Made by a program: the position numbers and the translations under genes. Positions 1 through 7,403 of a stretch of DNA of 64,000 nt are shown here, in pieces. This stretch comes from Nocardiopsis kunsanensis DSM 44524 (GTDB lineage: Bacteria > Actinomycetota > Actinomycetes > Streptosporangiales > Streptosporangiaceae): assembly GCF_000340965.1 (NCBI RefSeq), contig NZ_ANAY01000014.1:95577-159576 (forward strand), in the 5' to 3' direction. Below the pieces are notes generated by a model. The model was not told where the DNA came from. It saw nothing but the letters and a program-made list of their open reading frames with translations, and ran no database searches. Numbering within the stretch: the first letter of the stretch is position 1; each line of letters begins with the position of its first letter.

Positions 1-2
1 TC

Positions 3-467
3 GGTGCGGAGCAGTTCACCCGCGCGGTGGTGGCGATCGGCACTCACCTGGAGGAGAGCATCCTCACCACGTCCCTGCTCGTCGACCTGGGCGTCGACCT
101 CATCTGGGCCAAGGCCACCAGCCGCCGCCACGGACGCATCCTCGAACAGGTGGGAGCCCACCGTGTGGTCCTACCGGAACACGACATGGGTGAACGCGTC
201 GCCCACCTCATGTCGGGGCGGGTCCTCGACTACGTGGAGATCGAGGAAGGGTTCTCACTCATCAAGACACCCACGCCACGTCGTCTGCAAGGGGTCTCCT
301 TGAGTGAGTCAGGCATCCGGAAGGAGTTCGGGATCACCGTGGTGTCGGTCAAGCATTCGGGACATCCGTTCACTTACGCCACGCAACAGACCGTGCTCGA
401 CTCGGGTGACCTCATCGTCGTCGCAGGACGGACCAAGGACGTCGAACGCTTCGCCGAGCTCTCGTGA
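3..467 (+). CDS. TrkA/KtrA-type potassium channel regulatory subunit (5' partial)
   Basis: The frame is open from the first bases of the window, so the start lies upstream; 154 residues are visible. The visible part resembles the second half of an RCK N domain (the Rossmann segment AIGTHLEESI, where KtrA proteins have a similar run) followed by an RCK C domain that ends with DLIVVAGRTKDVERFAEL. In this family the protein is a cytoplasmic ring that binds nucleotide and gates a TrkH/KtrB membrane channel for potassium uptake. The membrane partner is not in the window and is probably upstream. The stop at 465-467 is followed by 57 bases before the zinc-binding lipoprotein gene, which carries its own promoter-like signals, so the two are probably not co-transcribed. 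Confidence 0.85.
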   Translation, partial: GAEQFTRAVVAIGTHLEESILTTSLLVDLGVDLIWAKATSRRHGRILEQVGAHRVVLPEHDMGERVAHLMSGRVLDYVEIEEGFSLIKTPTPRRLQGVSLSESGIRKEFGITVVSVKHSGHPFTYATQQTVLDSGDLIVVAGRTKDVERFAELS

Positions 468-490
468 GAACCACGATGAGTCGGACAAAT

Positions 491-505
491 TGACAACCGT
501 TTTCA
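491..505 (+). promoter_or_regulatory. Zur-box-like operator upstream of the zinc-binding lipoprotein gene
   Basis: TGACAACCGTTTTCA is an imperfect inverted repeat (TGA-n-AA...TT-n-TCA) resembling actinobacterial Zur/FurB boxes, whose cores are built on TGAAAA...TTTTCA. It overlaps a TTGACA -35-like hexamer at 490-495. A candidate -10 lies near 513-518. Transcription would then begin close to the ATG at 525, which fits a leaderless message. Repression by zinc-bound Zur is inferred. Confidence 0.55.
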
Positions 506-524
506 TTTTCCTGATCATTGGGGG

Positions 525-1478
525 ATGCGAACTGGGACCACCGTGCGGACCGCTGCCCTCGGCGCCGCGACACTGATGACGCTCACCGCTTGCGGCGGAC
601 AGGGGACCGGCGCGAACGGCGTCTCCCCCGAAGATGCGCAATTGACCCTGGTCACCGGCGTCTATCCCCTCGAATGGCTGGCCACCGAGATCGGCGGCGA
701 CCGGGTCTCCGTCAGCCAGCTCACCGAACCGGGCGCCGAACCGCACGACCTGGAACTGACCGGACGCCAGATCGGCGAGGTCAGCCAGGCCGACATCGCC
801 TTCTACGTCACCGGCCTCCAACCGGCCGTGGACGAGGCCGTGGAGCAGGAGGCCTCCGACAACGCACTCGACGTGAGCGAGGTCGTCGACCTGCTGCCGG
901 CCGAGGAAACCCAGGGCGAGCACGACCACGAGGACGGGGACGAGCACGACCACGGCCCCCACGACCCGCACTTCTGGCTCGACACCGAACGCATGGACGA
1001 GGCCGCGACCGCACTTGCCGAGCGCATGAGCGAGGTCGACCCCGAGGGCGCCGACAGTTACGAGGCCGACGCCGAGCAGGTCTCGCAGACGCTCTCCGCC
1101 CTGAACGAGGAGTACGAACAGGGCCTGGACTCCTGCGACCAGCGCGACGTCGTGGTCGGCCACACCGCCTTCACCTACCTCACCGAGGCCCACGGCCTCG
1201 AGCAGGTGGGCCTCAGCGGTGTCGACCCCGAGAGCGAACCCTCCCCCGCCCAGATCGCCGAGATCTCCGACATCGTCGACGAGCGCGGCATCGACACGGT
1301 CTTCACCGAACCCCTGATGCCGGATGCGACCACAGACACCATCGCCGGGGAGACCGGCGCCGAGGTGAAGGTACTCGACCCGCTGGAGGGCGTCACCGAG
1401 GACTCCCCCGGCGACGACTATCCCTCGATCATGCGCGGCAACCTCGATGCGCTGACCGACGCGCTCGGTTGCAGCTGA
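525..1478 (+). CDS. znuA: Zinc ABC transporter substrate-binding lipoprotein (ZnuA-like)
   Basis: This is a 317-residue cluster A-I binding protein of the ZnuA/AdcA type. It captures zinc outside the membrane and delivers it to an ABC permease. The N-terminus is a lipoprotein signal with lipobox LTAC and Cys at about residue 24. A His/Asp/Glu-rich loop around residues 126-146 (EHDHEDGDEHDHGPHDPHFW) is the hallmark of the zinc-specific branch. Metal ligands expected in this family can be seen: His near EPHDLEL, His in DPHFWLD, His in VVGHTAF and an acidic residue near the C-terminus. There is no separated Shine-Dalgarno; only a G run abuts the ATG, so leaderless translation is likely. A Zur-like box lies 20 bases upstream. 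The permease and ATPase genes do not follow, so they must be elsewhere. Confidence 0.9.
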   Translation: MRTGTTVRTAALGAATLMTLTACGGQGTGANGVSPEDAQLTLVTGVYPLEWLATEIGGDRVSVSQLTEPGAEPHDLELTGRQIGEVSQADIAFYVTGLQPAVDEAVEQEASDNALDVSEVVDLLPAEETQGEHDHEDGDEHDHGPHDPHFWLDTERMDEAATALAERMSEVDPEGADSYEADAEQVSQTLSALNEEYEQGLDSCDQRDVVVGHTAFTYLTEAHGLEQVGLSGVDPESEPSPAQIAEISDIVDERGIDTVFTEPLMPDATTDTIAGETGAEVKVLDPLEGVTEDSPGDDYPSIMRGNLDALTDALGCS

Positions 1479-1500
1479 GCGGGATCCGGTGAACATCCGG

Positions 1501-1531
1501 CGGGGTGGGCGGCCGTGTGCCGCCCACCCCG
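1501..1531 (+). terminator. Hairpin terminator after the zinc-binding lipoprotein gene
   Basis: A perfect 13-bp stem (1501-1513 pairing with 1519-1531) with a 5-base loop starts 22 bases after the stop codon. There is no U tract, as is usual for actinomycete terminators. Confidence 0.7.
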
Positions 1532-1689
1532 CCGTCCGTTCGGGGGCACCCCCGCGACCTGCGACTGCGGTCTTCCCCGATCGACGGGGCCGCGCAGGGT
1601 TCCTTGCCGGGGGAGAGTGATTACATCGCGCTTACATCCCGGGAAAACGCCCGGACAAGTGGTCTGGGTCACGCTATGCTTATGAAAAT

Positions 1690-1716
1690 GTCAGTGCGCA
1701 TGCACGTGCATATGAC
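1690..1716. promoter_or_regulatory. Palindromic GTGCA-type element upstream of the DUF397 gene
   Basis: On the minus strand, 1690-1705 reads GTGCATGCGCACTGAC. A second, plus-strand half-element (GTGCATATGAC) follows to 1716, so the whole is bounded by GTCA...TGAC. It contains the perfect palindrome ATGCACGTGCAT at 1700-1711. Nearly the same 16-mer occurs upstream of the ATPase gene at 3982-3997. It lies about 45-70 bases before the DUF397 start. Binding by the neighbouring XRE regulator is inferred. Confidence 0.45.
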
Positions 1717-1759
1717 AGTGCATCCGCACACGATTCTCCCCTCGAAAGAAGGAGCGAGC

Positions 1760-1993
1760 ATGACGGCACACAACGGCATCAGCGCGACCGAACTGTCCGG
1801 GACCACCTGGCAGAAGGCACGCCGGAGCAATTCCCAGGGCGCCTGTGTCGAGATGGCCCGGCTCGGAGACGGTTCCATCGCCGTGCGCAACTCCCGGTTC
1901 CCGTCCGGGCCGGCCCTGGTCTACACACAGGAAGAGATCGACTGCCTGATCCTGGGCGCCAAGGACGGGGACTTCGACAACCTCCTCGGCTGA
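1760..1993 (+). CDS. DUF397 domain protein
   Basis: This is a 77-residue soluble protein of the DUF397 family, recognised by the order W-x-K-A-R-x-S-N-S-Q-G-A-CVEMARL near the N-terminus and a VRNSRFP segment in the middle. In actinomycetes these proteins are almost always encoded beside an XRE/DUF5753 regulator. Some are known antagonists or partners of that regulator in developmental control (the BldB/WhiJ-type systems). The ATG at 1760 was chosen because GAAGGAG sits about 8 bases upstream; longer in-frame starts would read through the promoter palindrome. The cognate XRE gene follows on the opposite strand at 2225-3130. Confidence 0.85.
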   Translation: MTAHNGISATELSGTTWQKARRSNSQGACVEMARLGDGSIAVRNSRFPSGPALVYTQEEIDCLILGAKDGDFDNLLG

Positions 1994-2224
1994 CCGCCCG
2001 GCCGGGGCCCTCCGGACACAGGTGATTCGCGGGGCCGCCACCCGGACGGTGCTCGACCGGTGGCGACCCCGCGGCCGTGGTCCCCTCCCGAGAGCGGACC
2101 CGGGTCGCACGGGAAGCCGGCAGAAGGCACCTGCGGGAACCCGGCAGCACGTGTCGGACCCGCCACGAGAAACACGTCGGCTGCCCCACGAGGAGGGCGG
2201 CCAGGACGCAGGCGGTACGGGACC

Positions 2225-3130
2225 TCAGCCGTCGGAGCGGCCCTTCTCCAGGTCGTCGAGGATATGTTCGAGCATCTCCCGGGTCTGTTCGGGGGTCGCG
2301 GCGGCCACGCTCAGCCCCGTCATGGCCTTGGTGTAGGCCTCCACCACCGGACGGCGGTCGACGATCTCCGCACCCGTCAGGTTCTCCAGGTAGACCAGGT
2401 CGGAGAGCTCGAACTCCGAGTACCGCAGGATCGTGAAGGAACCCGCTTCGGCGGCGTGCACGCCGGCGGAGAAGGGCACGATCTGGATGGTGATGTTGGA
2501 GTAGTTCTCGGCCAGATCGATGAGACGGCGGATCTGGCCGCTCATGATGCGCAGGCCCTCCTCGGTCTGCCCGCCGACGGGGCGGCGTACCGCGGCTTCG
2601 TCGAGGATCACCCACATGCGCATCTTCTCGTCGGTCTCGACGCGCTGCTGTCTCTCGAGCCTGGCCTGGATACGCTGCTCGGTGACCTCGTCGGAGGCCC
2701 CACCCGCGGAGATGACCTCGCGCACGTAGGGTTCGGTCTGCAGCAGCCCCGGGACGAACTGGGACTCGTAGACCCGGATGTGGTCGGCGGCCTCCTCGAA
2801 ACCCACGTACCGCGTGAACCACTTGTGCAGTGAGTCCCCGTAGCGTTTCCACCACCCGGGCTCGTTGGACTCCTTCGCGATCTGCAGGTAAGCCTTCATC
2901 CGTGCACGGTCGGTGACCCCGTACATCTTCAGGAGGTCCTCGATATCGCGCACTTTGAAACCGACGCGGCCCAGTTCCATACGGCTGATCTTGGACGCGG
3001 AGGCACGAATGCGCTCACCCGCGTCCTCGCGTGAGATACCGCGCGCCTCGCGATACTCACGCAGCTCGTGTCCAAGGAGCATGCGACGCACAGTGGGGCC
3101 GCTCCCCGCACGCAATCGAGCGATATCCAC
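2225..3130 (-). CDS. XRE-family regulator with DUF5753 C-terminal domain
   Basis: This is a 301-residue cytoplasmic DNA-binding protein. Residues about 17-72 form a helix-turn-helix (LGHELREYREARGISREDAG...SKISRMELGR). The rest is a DUF5753 domain, marked by FVPGLLQTEPYVREV. The GTG at 3130 was preferred over an upstream ATG at 3160 because AGAGAGG lies at the right distance and the family normally starts shortly before the GPTVRRMLLG segment. Together with the DUF397 gene (plus strand) and the ATPase gene downstream on the same strand, it forms the common actinomycete regulatory trio. The protein probably binds near the shared GTGCA-type palindromes; its target is not shown by the sequence. 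Confidence 0.9.
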   Translation of the reverse strand: MDIARLRAGSGPTVRRMLLGHELREYREARGISREDAGERIRASASKISRMELGRVGFKVRDIEDLLKMYGVTDRARMKAYLQIAKESNEPGWWKRYGDSLHKWFTRYVGFEEAADHIRVYESQFVPGLLQTEPYVREVISAGGASDEVTEQRIQARLERQQRVETDEKMRMWVILDEAAVRRPVGGQTEEGLRIMSGQIRRLIDLAENYSNITIQIVPFSAGVHAAEAGSFTILRYSEFELSDLVYLENLTGAEIVDRRPVVEAYTKAMTGLSVAAATPEQTREMLEHILDDLEKGRSDG

Positions 3131-3369
3131 GTTCGCCGCCTCTCTGTCATTCCGCCGCACAAGAGTATCCGAGTTCGGGAGAGTTCGGGGGTGTCGACGG
3201 GAGACTACACATACACGACAAGGCCATTACGAAGCGAGCCGTCCGACCCGAGGTCGTCCCCCGTACGGTCGGCCCACCGCGTTCACCGGACCCCGTGGGA
3301 AGACCGGATCACCACCGGCCGGGGTCCGTACCCGGGACGCTGCGCCGCGGGCACGCGCCCTCGAGGGGA

Positions 3370-3867
3370 TCACACGAATTGCGCCCAGACGAACTTTCCG
3401 CCGGGCTGCGTGGGAATCACCCCCCACTCTCGCGCGAAGGCACTCACCAAGGCAAGCCCTCGCCCACCTTCCACGGTGAGGTCGGCCTGTCTTCTACTGG
3501 GCAAGGCATCAGATCCGTCACGAACCGCACAGATGAATTCTCCGCCGCTACGCATGAGAGAGAGCTGAATATCCCGGTCGCGGGACAGGGACGCGCCGGA
3601 GGGCGCTCCGTGCCGGACGGCATTGGTCATCAATTCGGAAACGACGACCATGACACCCCCGGACAAGTACTGCATCTCCCATTCATGCAGAAGGACCTCA
3701 GAAATCTCGCGTGCGACACCGACCGTGTGGGGGCGCGGACCGAAGGTCCACGTGACGGCATCGTGGGTGTCGCCGCAGACCGGCGTGTTCCAACGCCGGG
3801 ACCCGTGCGTGAGGACCTTGAGCCACCACCCCCGAGCGGGGCCGGCGGTCGCCTCCGCGCACTCCAT
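3370..3867 (-). CDS. Anti-sigma-factor-type ATP-binding protein (HATPase_c_2)
   Basis: This is a 165-residue single-domain GHKL ATPase like the RsbW/SpoIIAB serine kinases that sequester sigma factors. The N box is VVVSELMTNAVRHG, the G1 region is CAVRDGSDALPSRR, and the G2 region is EGGRGLALVSAFAREWG. There is no membrane segment or sensor domain. The ATG at 3867 is supported by GGAAGG placed 3-9 bases upstream; the frame is open further upstream, but that part overlaps promoter DNA and shows no domain. Two copies of the GTGCA-type motif lie 43-130 bases upstream. It completes the trio with the XRE and DUF397 genes. Whether it acts on a sigma factor or on the XRE protein is unknown. Confidence 0.85.
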   Translation of the reverse strand: MECAEATAGPARGWWLKVLTHGSRRWNTPVCGDTHDAVTWTFGPRPHTVGVAREISEVLLHEWEMQYLSGGVMVVVSELMTNAVRHGAPSGASLSRDRDIQLSLMRSGGEFICAVRDGSDALPSRRQADLTVEGGRGLALVSAFAREWGVIPTQPGGKFVWAQFV

Positions 3868-3909
3868 AACCTTCCACCCCTCTCCGGGTGTGCCCGTGCA
3901 CGGGTCTTT

Positions 3910-3925
3910 TGCACGTGCACCTGAC
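3910..3925 (+). promoter_or_regulatory. GTGCA-type motif, copy upstream of the ATPase gene (proximal)
   Basis: TGCACGTGCACCTGAC matches the 16-mer at 3982-3997 and the minus-strand copy at 1690-1705 apart from a few changes. It includes a GTGCAC palindrome and the TGAC tail. Confidence 0.4.
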
Positions 3926-3981
3926 TCTTGCAGGCAATCGTAAGCCACGTCCCGCCAAAGATCAGGGAAACCGGAAACCCG

Positions 3982-3997
3982 GTGCATGTGCACTGAC
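3982..3997 (+). promoter_or_regulatory. GTGCA-type motif, copy upstream of the ATPase gene (distal)
   Basis: GTGCATGTGCACTGAC differs at one position from GTGCATGCGCACTGAC found upstream of the DUF397 gene. It is a candidate operator shared by the trio. Confidence 0.45.
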
Positions 3998-4070
3998 AAA
4001 CCCCTGGTCGTAGCGCCCGGAAAAGTTGCCGGCACGCCTCTCGTCCGCTCCGGAAAGGCACCCCGGTCGC

Positions 4071-4099
4071 TTACCGACCGGCAGGCATGGGGATAGTAT
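4071..4099 (+). promoter_or_regulatory. Candidate promoter of the SDR gene
   Basis: TTACCG (4071-4076) and TAGTAT (4094-4099) are spaced by 17 bases and resemble the -35 and -10 hexamers of the main sigma factor. A CCGGTCG...CGACCGG dyad (4063-4081) overlaps the -35 and could be an operator. Confidence 0.4.
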
Positions 4100-4141
4100 T
4101 CCCCCGCGCCCACCGCGTGAAAGATGGAGGTACACGCACTT

Positions 4142-4900
4142 ATGTCCGCAACACCTCGAGTGGCGATCGTGACCGGGGCGGCCCGTGGTATCGGAGCCGC
4201 CACCGCCGAGCGCCTCGCACGTGAGGGCCGGTCCGTCGCCGTTCTGGACCTGAAGGAGTCGGAAGCCCAGGAGGTCGTCGACCGCATCTCGGCCGAAGGC
4301 GGGTCCGCCCTGGCCGTGGGTTGCGACGTCTCCGACCCCGACCAGGTCGAGGCCGCCGTCCGGACCGTGGCCGAGCGTCTGGGCCCGCCCGCGATCCTGG
4401 TCAACAACGCCGGGGTCCTGCGCGACAACCTCCTCTTCAAGATGTCGGTGGAGGACTGGGACACGGTCATGAACGTGCACCTGCGCGGTGCGTTCCTCAT
4501 GAGCAGGGCCGCCCAGGCGCACATGACCGAGCAGGGATGGGGCCGCATCGTCAACCTCTCCAGCTCCTCGGCGCAGGGCAACCGTGGCCAGGCCAACTAC
4601 TCCACCGCGAAGGCCGGCCTGCAGGGCTTCACCAAGACCCTCTCCATCGAGCTCGGCAAGTTCGGTGTGACCTGCAACGCCGTCGCCCCCGGCTTCGTCG
4701 AGACCGCGATGACGCGCGCCACCGCCGAGCGCATCGGAGTGAACTTCGACGACATGAAGGCCTTCAAGGAGTCGGAGATCCCCGTCCGCCGCGCGGGCCA
4801 GCCCGAGGACATCGCCAACACGATCTCCTTCCTCACCAGTGAGGACGCCGGGTACGTGTCCGGTCAGGTCGTCTACGTCGCGGGCGGCCCCTTGGACTGA
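4142..4900 (+). CDS. fabG: 3-oxoacyl-ACP reductase-like short-chain dehydrogenase
   Basis: This is a 252-residue classical SDR. The cofactor-binding motif TGAARGIG is at residues 13-20, the structural NNAG motif near 88-91, the catalytic Ser in NLSSSS near 140, and Tyr-Lys in YSTAK near 154-158. Acidic residues after the second strand (VLDLKES) would normally favour NAD over NADP, though FabG homologues vary. The best annotation is a FabG-type ketoacyl reductase, NAD(P)H-dependent and cytosolic. A role in primary fatty-acid synthesis is not certain because no other fab genes are nearby. The ATG at 4142 follows GGAGG at 4125-4129. The gene stands alone, with its own promoter-like elements and a terminator hairpin behind it. 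Confidence 0.85.
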   Translation: MSATPRVAIVTGAARGIGAATAERLAREGRSVAVLDLKESEAQEVVDRISAEGGSALAVGCDVSDPDQVEAAVRTVAERLGPPAILVNNAGVLRDNLLFKMSVEDWDTVMNVHLRGAFLMSRAAQAHMTEQGWGRIVNLSSSSAQGNRGQANYSTAKAGLQGFTKTLSIELGKFGVTCNAVAPGFVETAMTRATAERIGVNFDDMKAFKESEIPVRRAGQPEDIANTISFLTSEDAGYVSGQVVYVAGGPLD

Positions 4901-4922
4901 GACCCGCCGAACGCGGCGGGTC
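4901..4922 (+). terminator. Hairpin after the SDR gene
   Basis: GACCCGCC (4901-4908) pairs with GGCGGGTC (4915-4922) directly after the stop codon. Confidence 0.6.
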
Positions 4923-5070
4923 CCACGGGAGGGCCGTCTCCGGCGCTCTTCCGTGCACCGGTGACCGGTGTCAGCGTTCTCCCGGGCGCTGCCACCGGGC
5001 CGGCCCGGTGCGGGGCCTCGATCCCTCCCCCTCCGCCCCCGCGCCGGACAACACCTCTAGCCTCTGGGGC

Positions 5071-5673
5071 ATGAGCAGAACGACACGGTGGTTCACCGAG
5101 ACAGAAGAAGGCCATTCCCAGTGGTACATCGAGCGCTTCCGTGCGATGGCGGCCGAAGGCGCCGATCTGGCCGGGGAAGCACGCCTGATGGACGCGATGC
5201 TGCCCCGTGGGGCCCGGGTGCTCGACGCCGGGTGCGGTCCCGGCCGCCTCGCGGGTGAACTGCACGACCGCGGCCACCGGGCCGTCGGGGTCGACGTCGA
5301 CCCCGCGCTGATCGAGGCCGCACGGAAGGACCACCCCGGGCCGGCCTACGCGGTCGCCGACCTGGCCGGCCTGGACCTGGCCGCGCACGGGATCGGGGAA
5401 CCGTTCGACGCCGCGGTGCTGGCCGGCAACGTGATGTGTTTCGTGGCGCCCGACTCCGAGACCGACGTGCTGTCCTCGGTGGCACGCCACGTCGTGGCCG
5501 ACGGGTTCGTCGTCGTGGGTTTCGGCCTCGGCCGCACGCTCACGATCGAACAGTTCGACCGGCACGTGGTGGCCGCTGGGTTGCGGGTGGAGCACCGTTT
5601 CGCGACCTGGGACCTGAAGGCGTGGTCGGAAAGCGCCGACTTCGCCGTGAGCGTGCTGCGGCACCAGGGCTGA
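5071..5673 (+). CDS. Class I SAM-dependent methyltransferase
   Basis: This is a 200-residue soluble methyltransferase with a Methyltransf_11/25-type Rossmann fold. The SAM-binding motif I is VLDAGCGPGRLAGEL (about residues 50-64), followed by the acidic end of strand 2 (GVDVDPALIEAA) and the motif near DAAVLAGNVMCFV. The substrate cannot be inferred. The ATG at 5071 was chosen because the family begins just before the WFTETEEGHSQWY segment; no strong ribosome-binding site is visible, so the start is moderately sure. It ends in a convergent terminator shared with the beta-lactamase-fold hydrolase gene on the other strand. Confidence 0.8.
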   Translation: MSRTTRWFTETEEGHSQWYIERFRAMAAEGADLAGEARLMDAMLPRGARVLDAGCGPGRLAGELHDRGHRAVGVDVDPALIEAARKDHPGPAYAVADLAGLDLAAHGIGEPFDAAVLAGNVMCFVAPDSETDVLSSVARHVVADGFVVVGFGLGRTLTIEQFDRHVVAAGLRVEHRFATWDLKAWSESADFAVSVLRHQG

Positions 5674-5682
5674 GACCCGGCC

Positions 5683-5711
5683 GCCCCGCCCGCGGGTTCA
5701 GCGGGCGGGGC
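5683..5711. terminator. Bidirectional hairpin between convergent genes
   Basis: GCCCCGCCCGC (5683-5693) pairs perfectly with GCGGGCGGGGC (5701-5711). It lies between the methyltransferase stop and, overlapping it slightly, the end of the serine hydrolase gene. Confidence 0.65.
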
Positions 5712-6657
5712 GTGCCTCGTCGGCCTCGGTGCCCTCCTCCATGGCACCGGTGACGAGCACGACCACGTCCTCGACCATCGTGACCCCGCTCCCGTAACCG
5801 GAGAGGCCGTCGGAGAGCACAGCAACGAGGTACTCCCGGCCCGGCCCCGCGACGTAACCCACGGAGTTGATCGTCCACAGGCCGCCGTTGTCCTCGCGAG
5901 GGGCCCATCCGTTCTTGAGCCCGACCGTGTCCTCCGGGCCGGCCGCCGCGGCCACGCCCCACACCTGTTCGGGCGCCACCGACTCCATGAGCCCCCGGAC
6001 CCGGGCACGGCCCTCCCCGGTCAGCGGCCCTTCCGCCAGGTAGAGGGCGCGCAGGAGGCGGAGCTGGTCGGATGCGGTCGTCAGCGTCGACCCCCACCTG
6101 CCGCTCGGGTGCGGTTCGGTCTCGTGCAGGCCGAAGGCCTCCGCGCCCTCCTCGAACCCCCGCGTGAAGCCGATGCGGTCGTAGAGGTCGTCGGTGACCC
6201 CGTTGTCGCTGTAACGGATCATCTGCTCGGCACGGGCGCGCTCGCCGCCGGTCAGGTCACGCCCGTCCTGCTCCGCGGCGCGTACCAGCATGGCCAGGAC
6301 CGACAACTTGGCCACGCTCGCGGTCGGGAACCGGGTGTGGGCCCCGTGGCTGAAGGTGGCCCCGGTACGCAGGTCCTGCACCGCCAGGCCGAAATCGTGC
6401 TCCTCGGCCAGGTCGTCGAGTTCGGCGGTGAGTTCGGCCCGGCGCCCGCTTCCGAGCGGGACGTCCCCCGGGGGACCGGACACAGGCTCGAAGGGCTGGA
6501 GTTCGGCGTCGTCCCAGGTGATCAGGGACTGGACCATACGTGCCTCGGGACGGACGGGGGCGCCGGAAGCAGACAGGACGACCAGTACGACGAAGGCGGC
6601 CACGACGACCGCAGTGTTGGTCCGGGCTCGGGAAGTGGCGGGGGAGCGCCGAAGCAC
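5698..6657 (-). CDS. Membrane-anchored serine hydrolase of the beta-lactamase/PBP fold
   Basis: With the GTG at 6657 the protein has 319 residues; a GTG at 6735 would add 26 residues, but that stretch is AT-richer and looks like promoter. One N-terminal membrane segment (TNTAVVVAAFVVLVVLSASG) precedes an extracytoplasmic domain. The three active-site motifs of class A beta-lactamases and D,D-peptidases are visible: SVAK (Ser-x-x-Lys), YSDN (Ser-Asp-Asn) and LKNGW in the KTG position. An actual beta-lactamase role is uncertain; many actinomycete members are cell-wall or unknown hydrolases. It is transcribed alone, converging on the methyltransferase. Confidence 0.75.
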   Translation of the reverse strand: MLRRSPATSRARTNTAVVVAAFVVLVVLSASGAPVRPEARMVQSLITWDDAELQPFEPVSGPPGDVPLGSGRRAELTAELDDLAEEHDFGLAVQDLRTGATFSHGAHTRFPTASVAKLSVLAMLVRAAEQDGRDLTGGERARAEQMIRYSDNGVTDDLYDRIGFTRGFEEGAEAFGLHETEPHPSGRWGSTLTTASDQLRLLRALYLAEGPLTGEGRARVRGLMESVAPEQVWGVAAAAGPEDTVGLKNGWAPREDNGGLWTINSVGYVAGPGREYLVAVLSDGLSGYGSGVTMVEDVVVLVTGAMEEGTEADEARPAR

Positions 6658-6785
6658 GGTATCACCGGGTTCATCGACGGGGAGTGGAGGTGCTGTACTA
6701 CCATTGTCCACGCAAAAAGGACGGAAAACACCCACTCGATGCCGAATCGGTACCCGGCCTCACGGACCCACGGTCCTCAGCGGAC

Positions 6786-7403
6786 TCAGCGCTCCCGTTC
6801 ACTCTCGTCCATACCTCGCGCCACCAACGCCTCGCCGGTCGCCTCGGCCATTCGCAGCAGCTGCACGATCACCGGGACCACCCTCAGGTGGGGACGTCCG
6901 GAGAGGCCGCGGGCCAGGTACCCCTCGTGTGCGGCCCGCCAGGCCTGGCCGACCATCGGGATCGACCGCACCGTGAGGGCGAGCACCAGGCCGACCCGGT
7001 CGGGGTCCACACCCACGCGCCGCAGGGGACGGGCCAGGTTCTGGAACAGCTCGAACATCGCGCTCACGCGGGTGGTGAGGGTGACGGCGTTGGCCAGGAG
7101 GACGAGCGCGGCGAGTTGGGCCCCCAGACGCACGGCCTCGGTCCACTCCCCCACCAGCGCCTGGAACACGGCAATGCCCAGCAGGAACGGCCACAGCACC
7201 CGCACCACCCGGTAGGCGTGGCGCAGGGACAGGCGGGCCAGGGGGTAGACGGCCGCAGCCAGGACCAGGACGGCGAGCGAGACCCACAGACGGGCGGCGG
7301 CGACCAGGGCGACGCCCACGAACAGCAGGGCCAGGAGTTTGCCCCCGGCCGGGACCCGGTGGAGGGGCCCTGACCCGGGGACGTACAGGCCGACCGCGCT
7401 CAT
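6786..7403 (-). CDS. bioN: ECF transporter T component, biotin type (BioN)
   Basis: This is a 205-residue integral membrane protein with about five hydrophobic segments, such as LLALLFVGVALVAAARLWVS. The EcfT coupling-helix motifs are present: AARG-like EGYLARGLSG and LVARGMDES near the C-terminus. T components transmit ATP hydrolysis from the ATPase to the substrate-binding S component. It overlaps the ATPase gene by 4 bases (ATGA), and bioY lies upstream in the same unit, so this is a dedicated BioMNY biotin importer in the cytoplasmic membrane. Confidence 0.88.
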   Translation of the reverse strand: MSAVGLYVPGSGPLHRVPAGGKLLALLFVGVALVAAARLWVSLAVLVLAAAVYPLARLSLRHAYRVVRVLWPFLLGIAVFQALVGEWTEAVRLGAQLAALVLLANAVTLTTRVSAMFELFQNLARPLRRVGVDPDRVGLVLALTVRSIPMVGQAWRAAHEGYLARGLSGRPHLRVVPVIVQLLRMAEATGEALVARGMDESERER

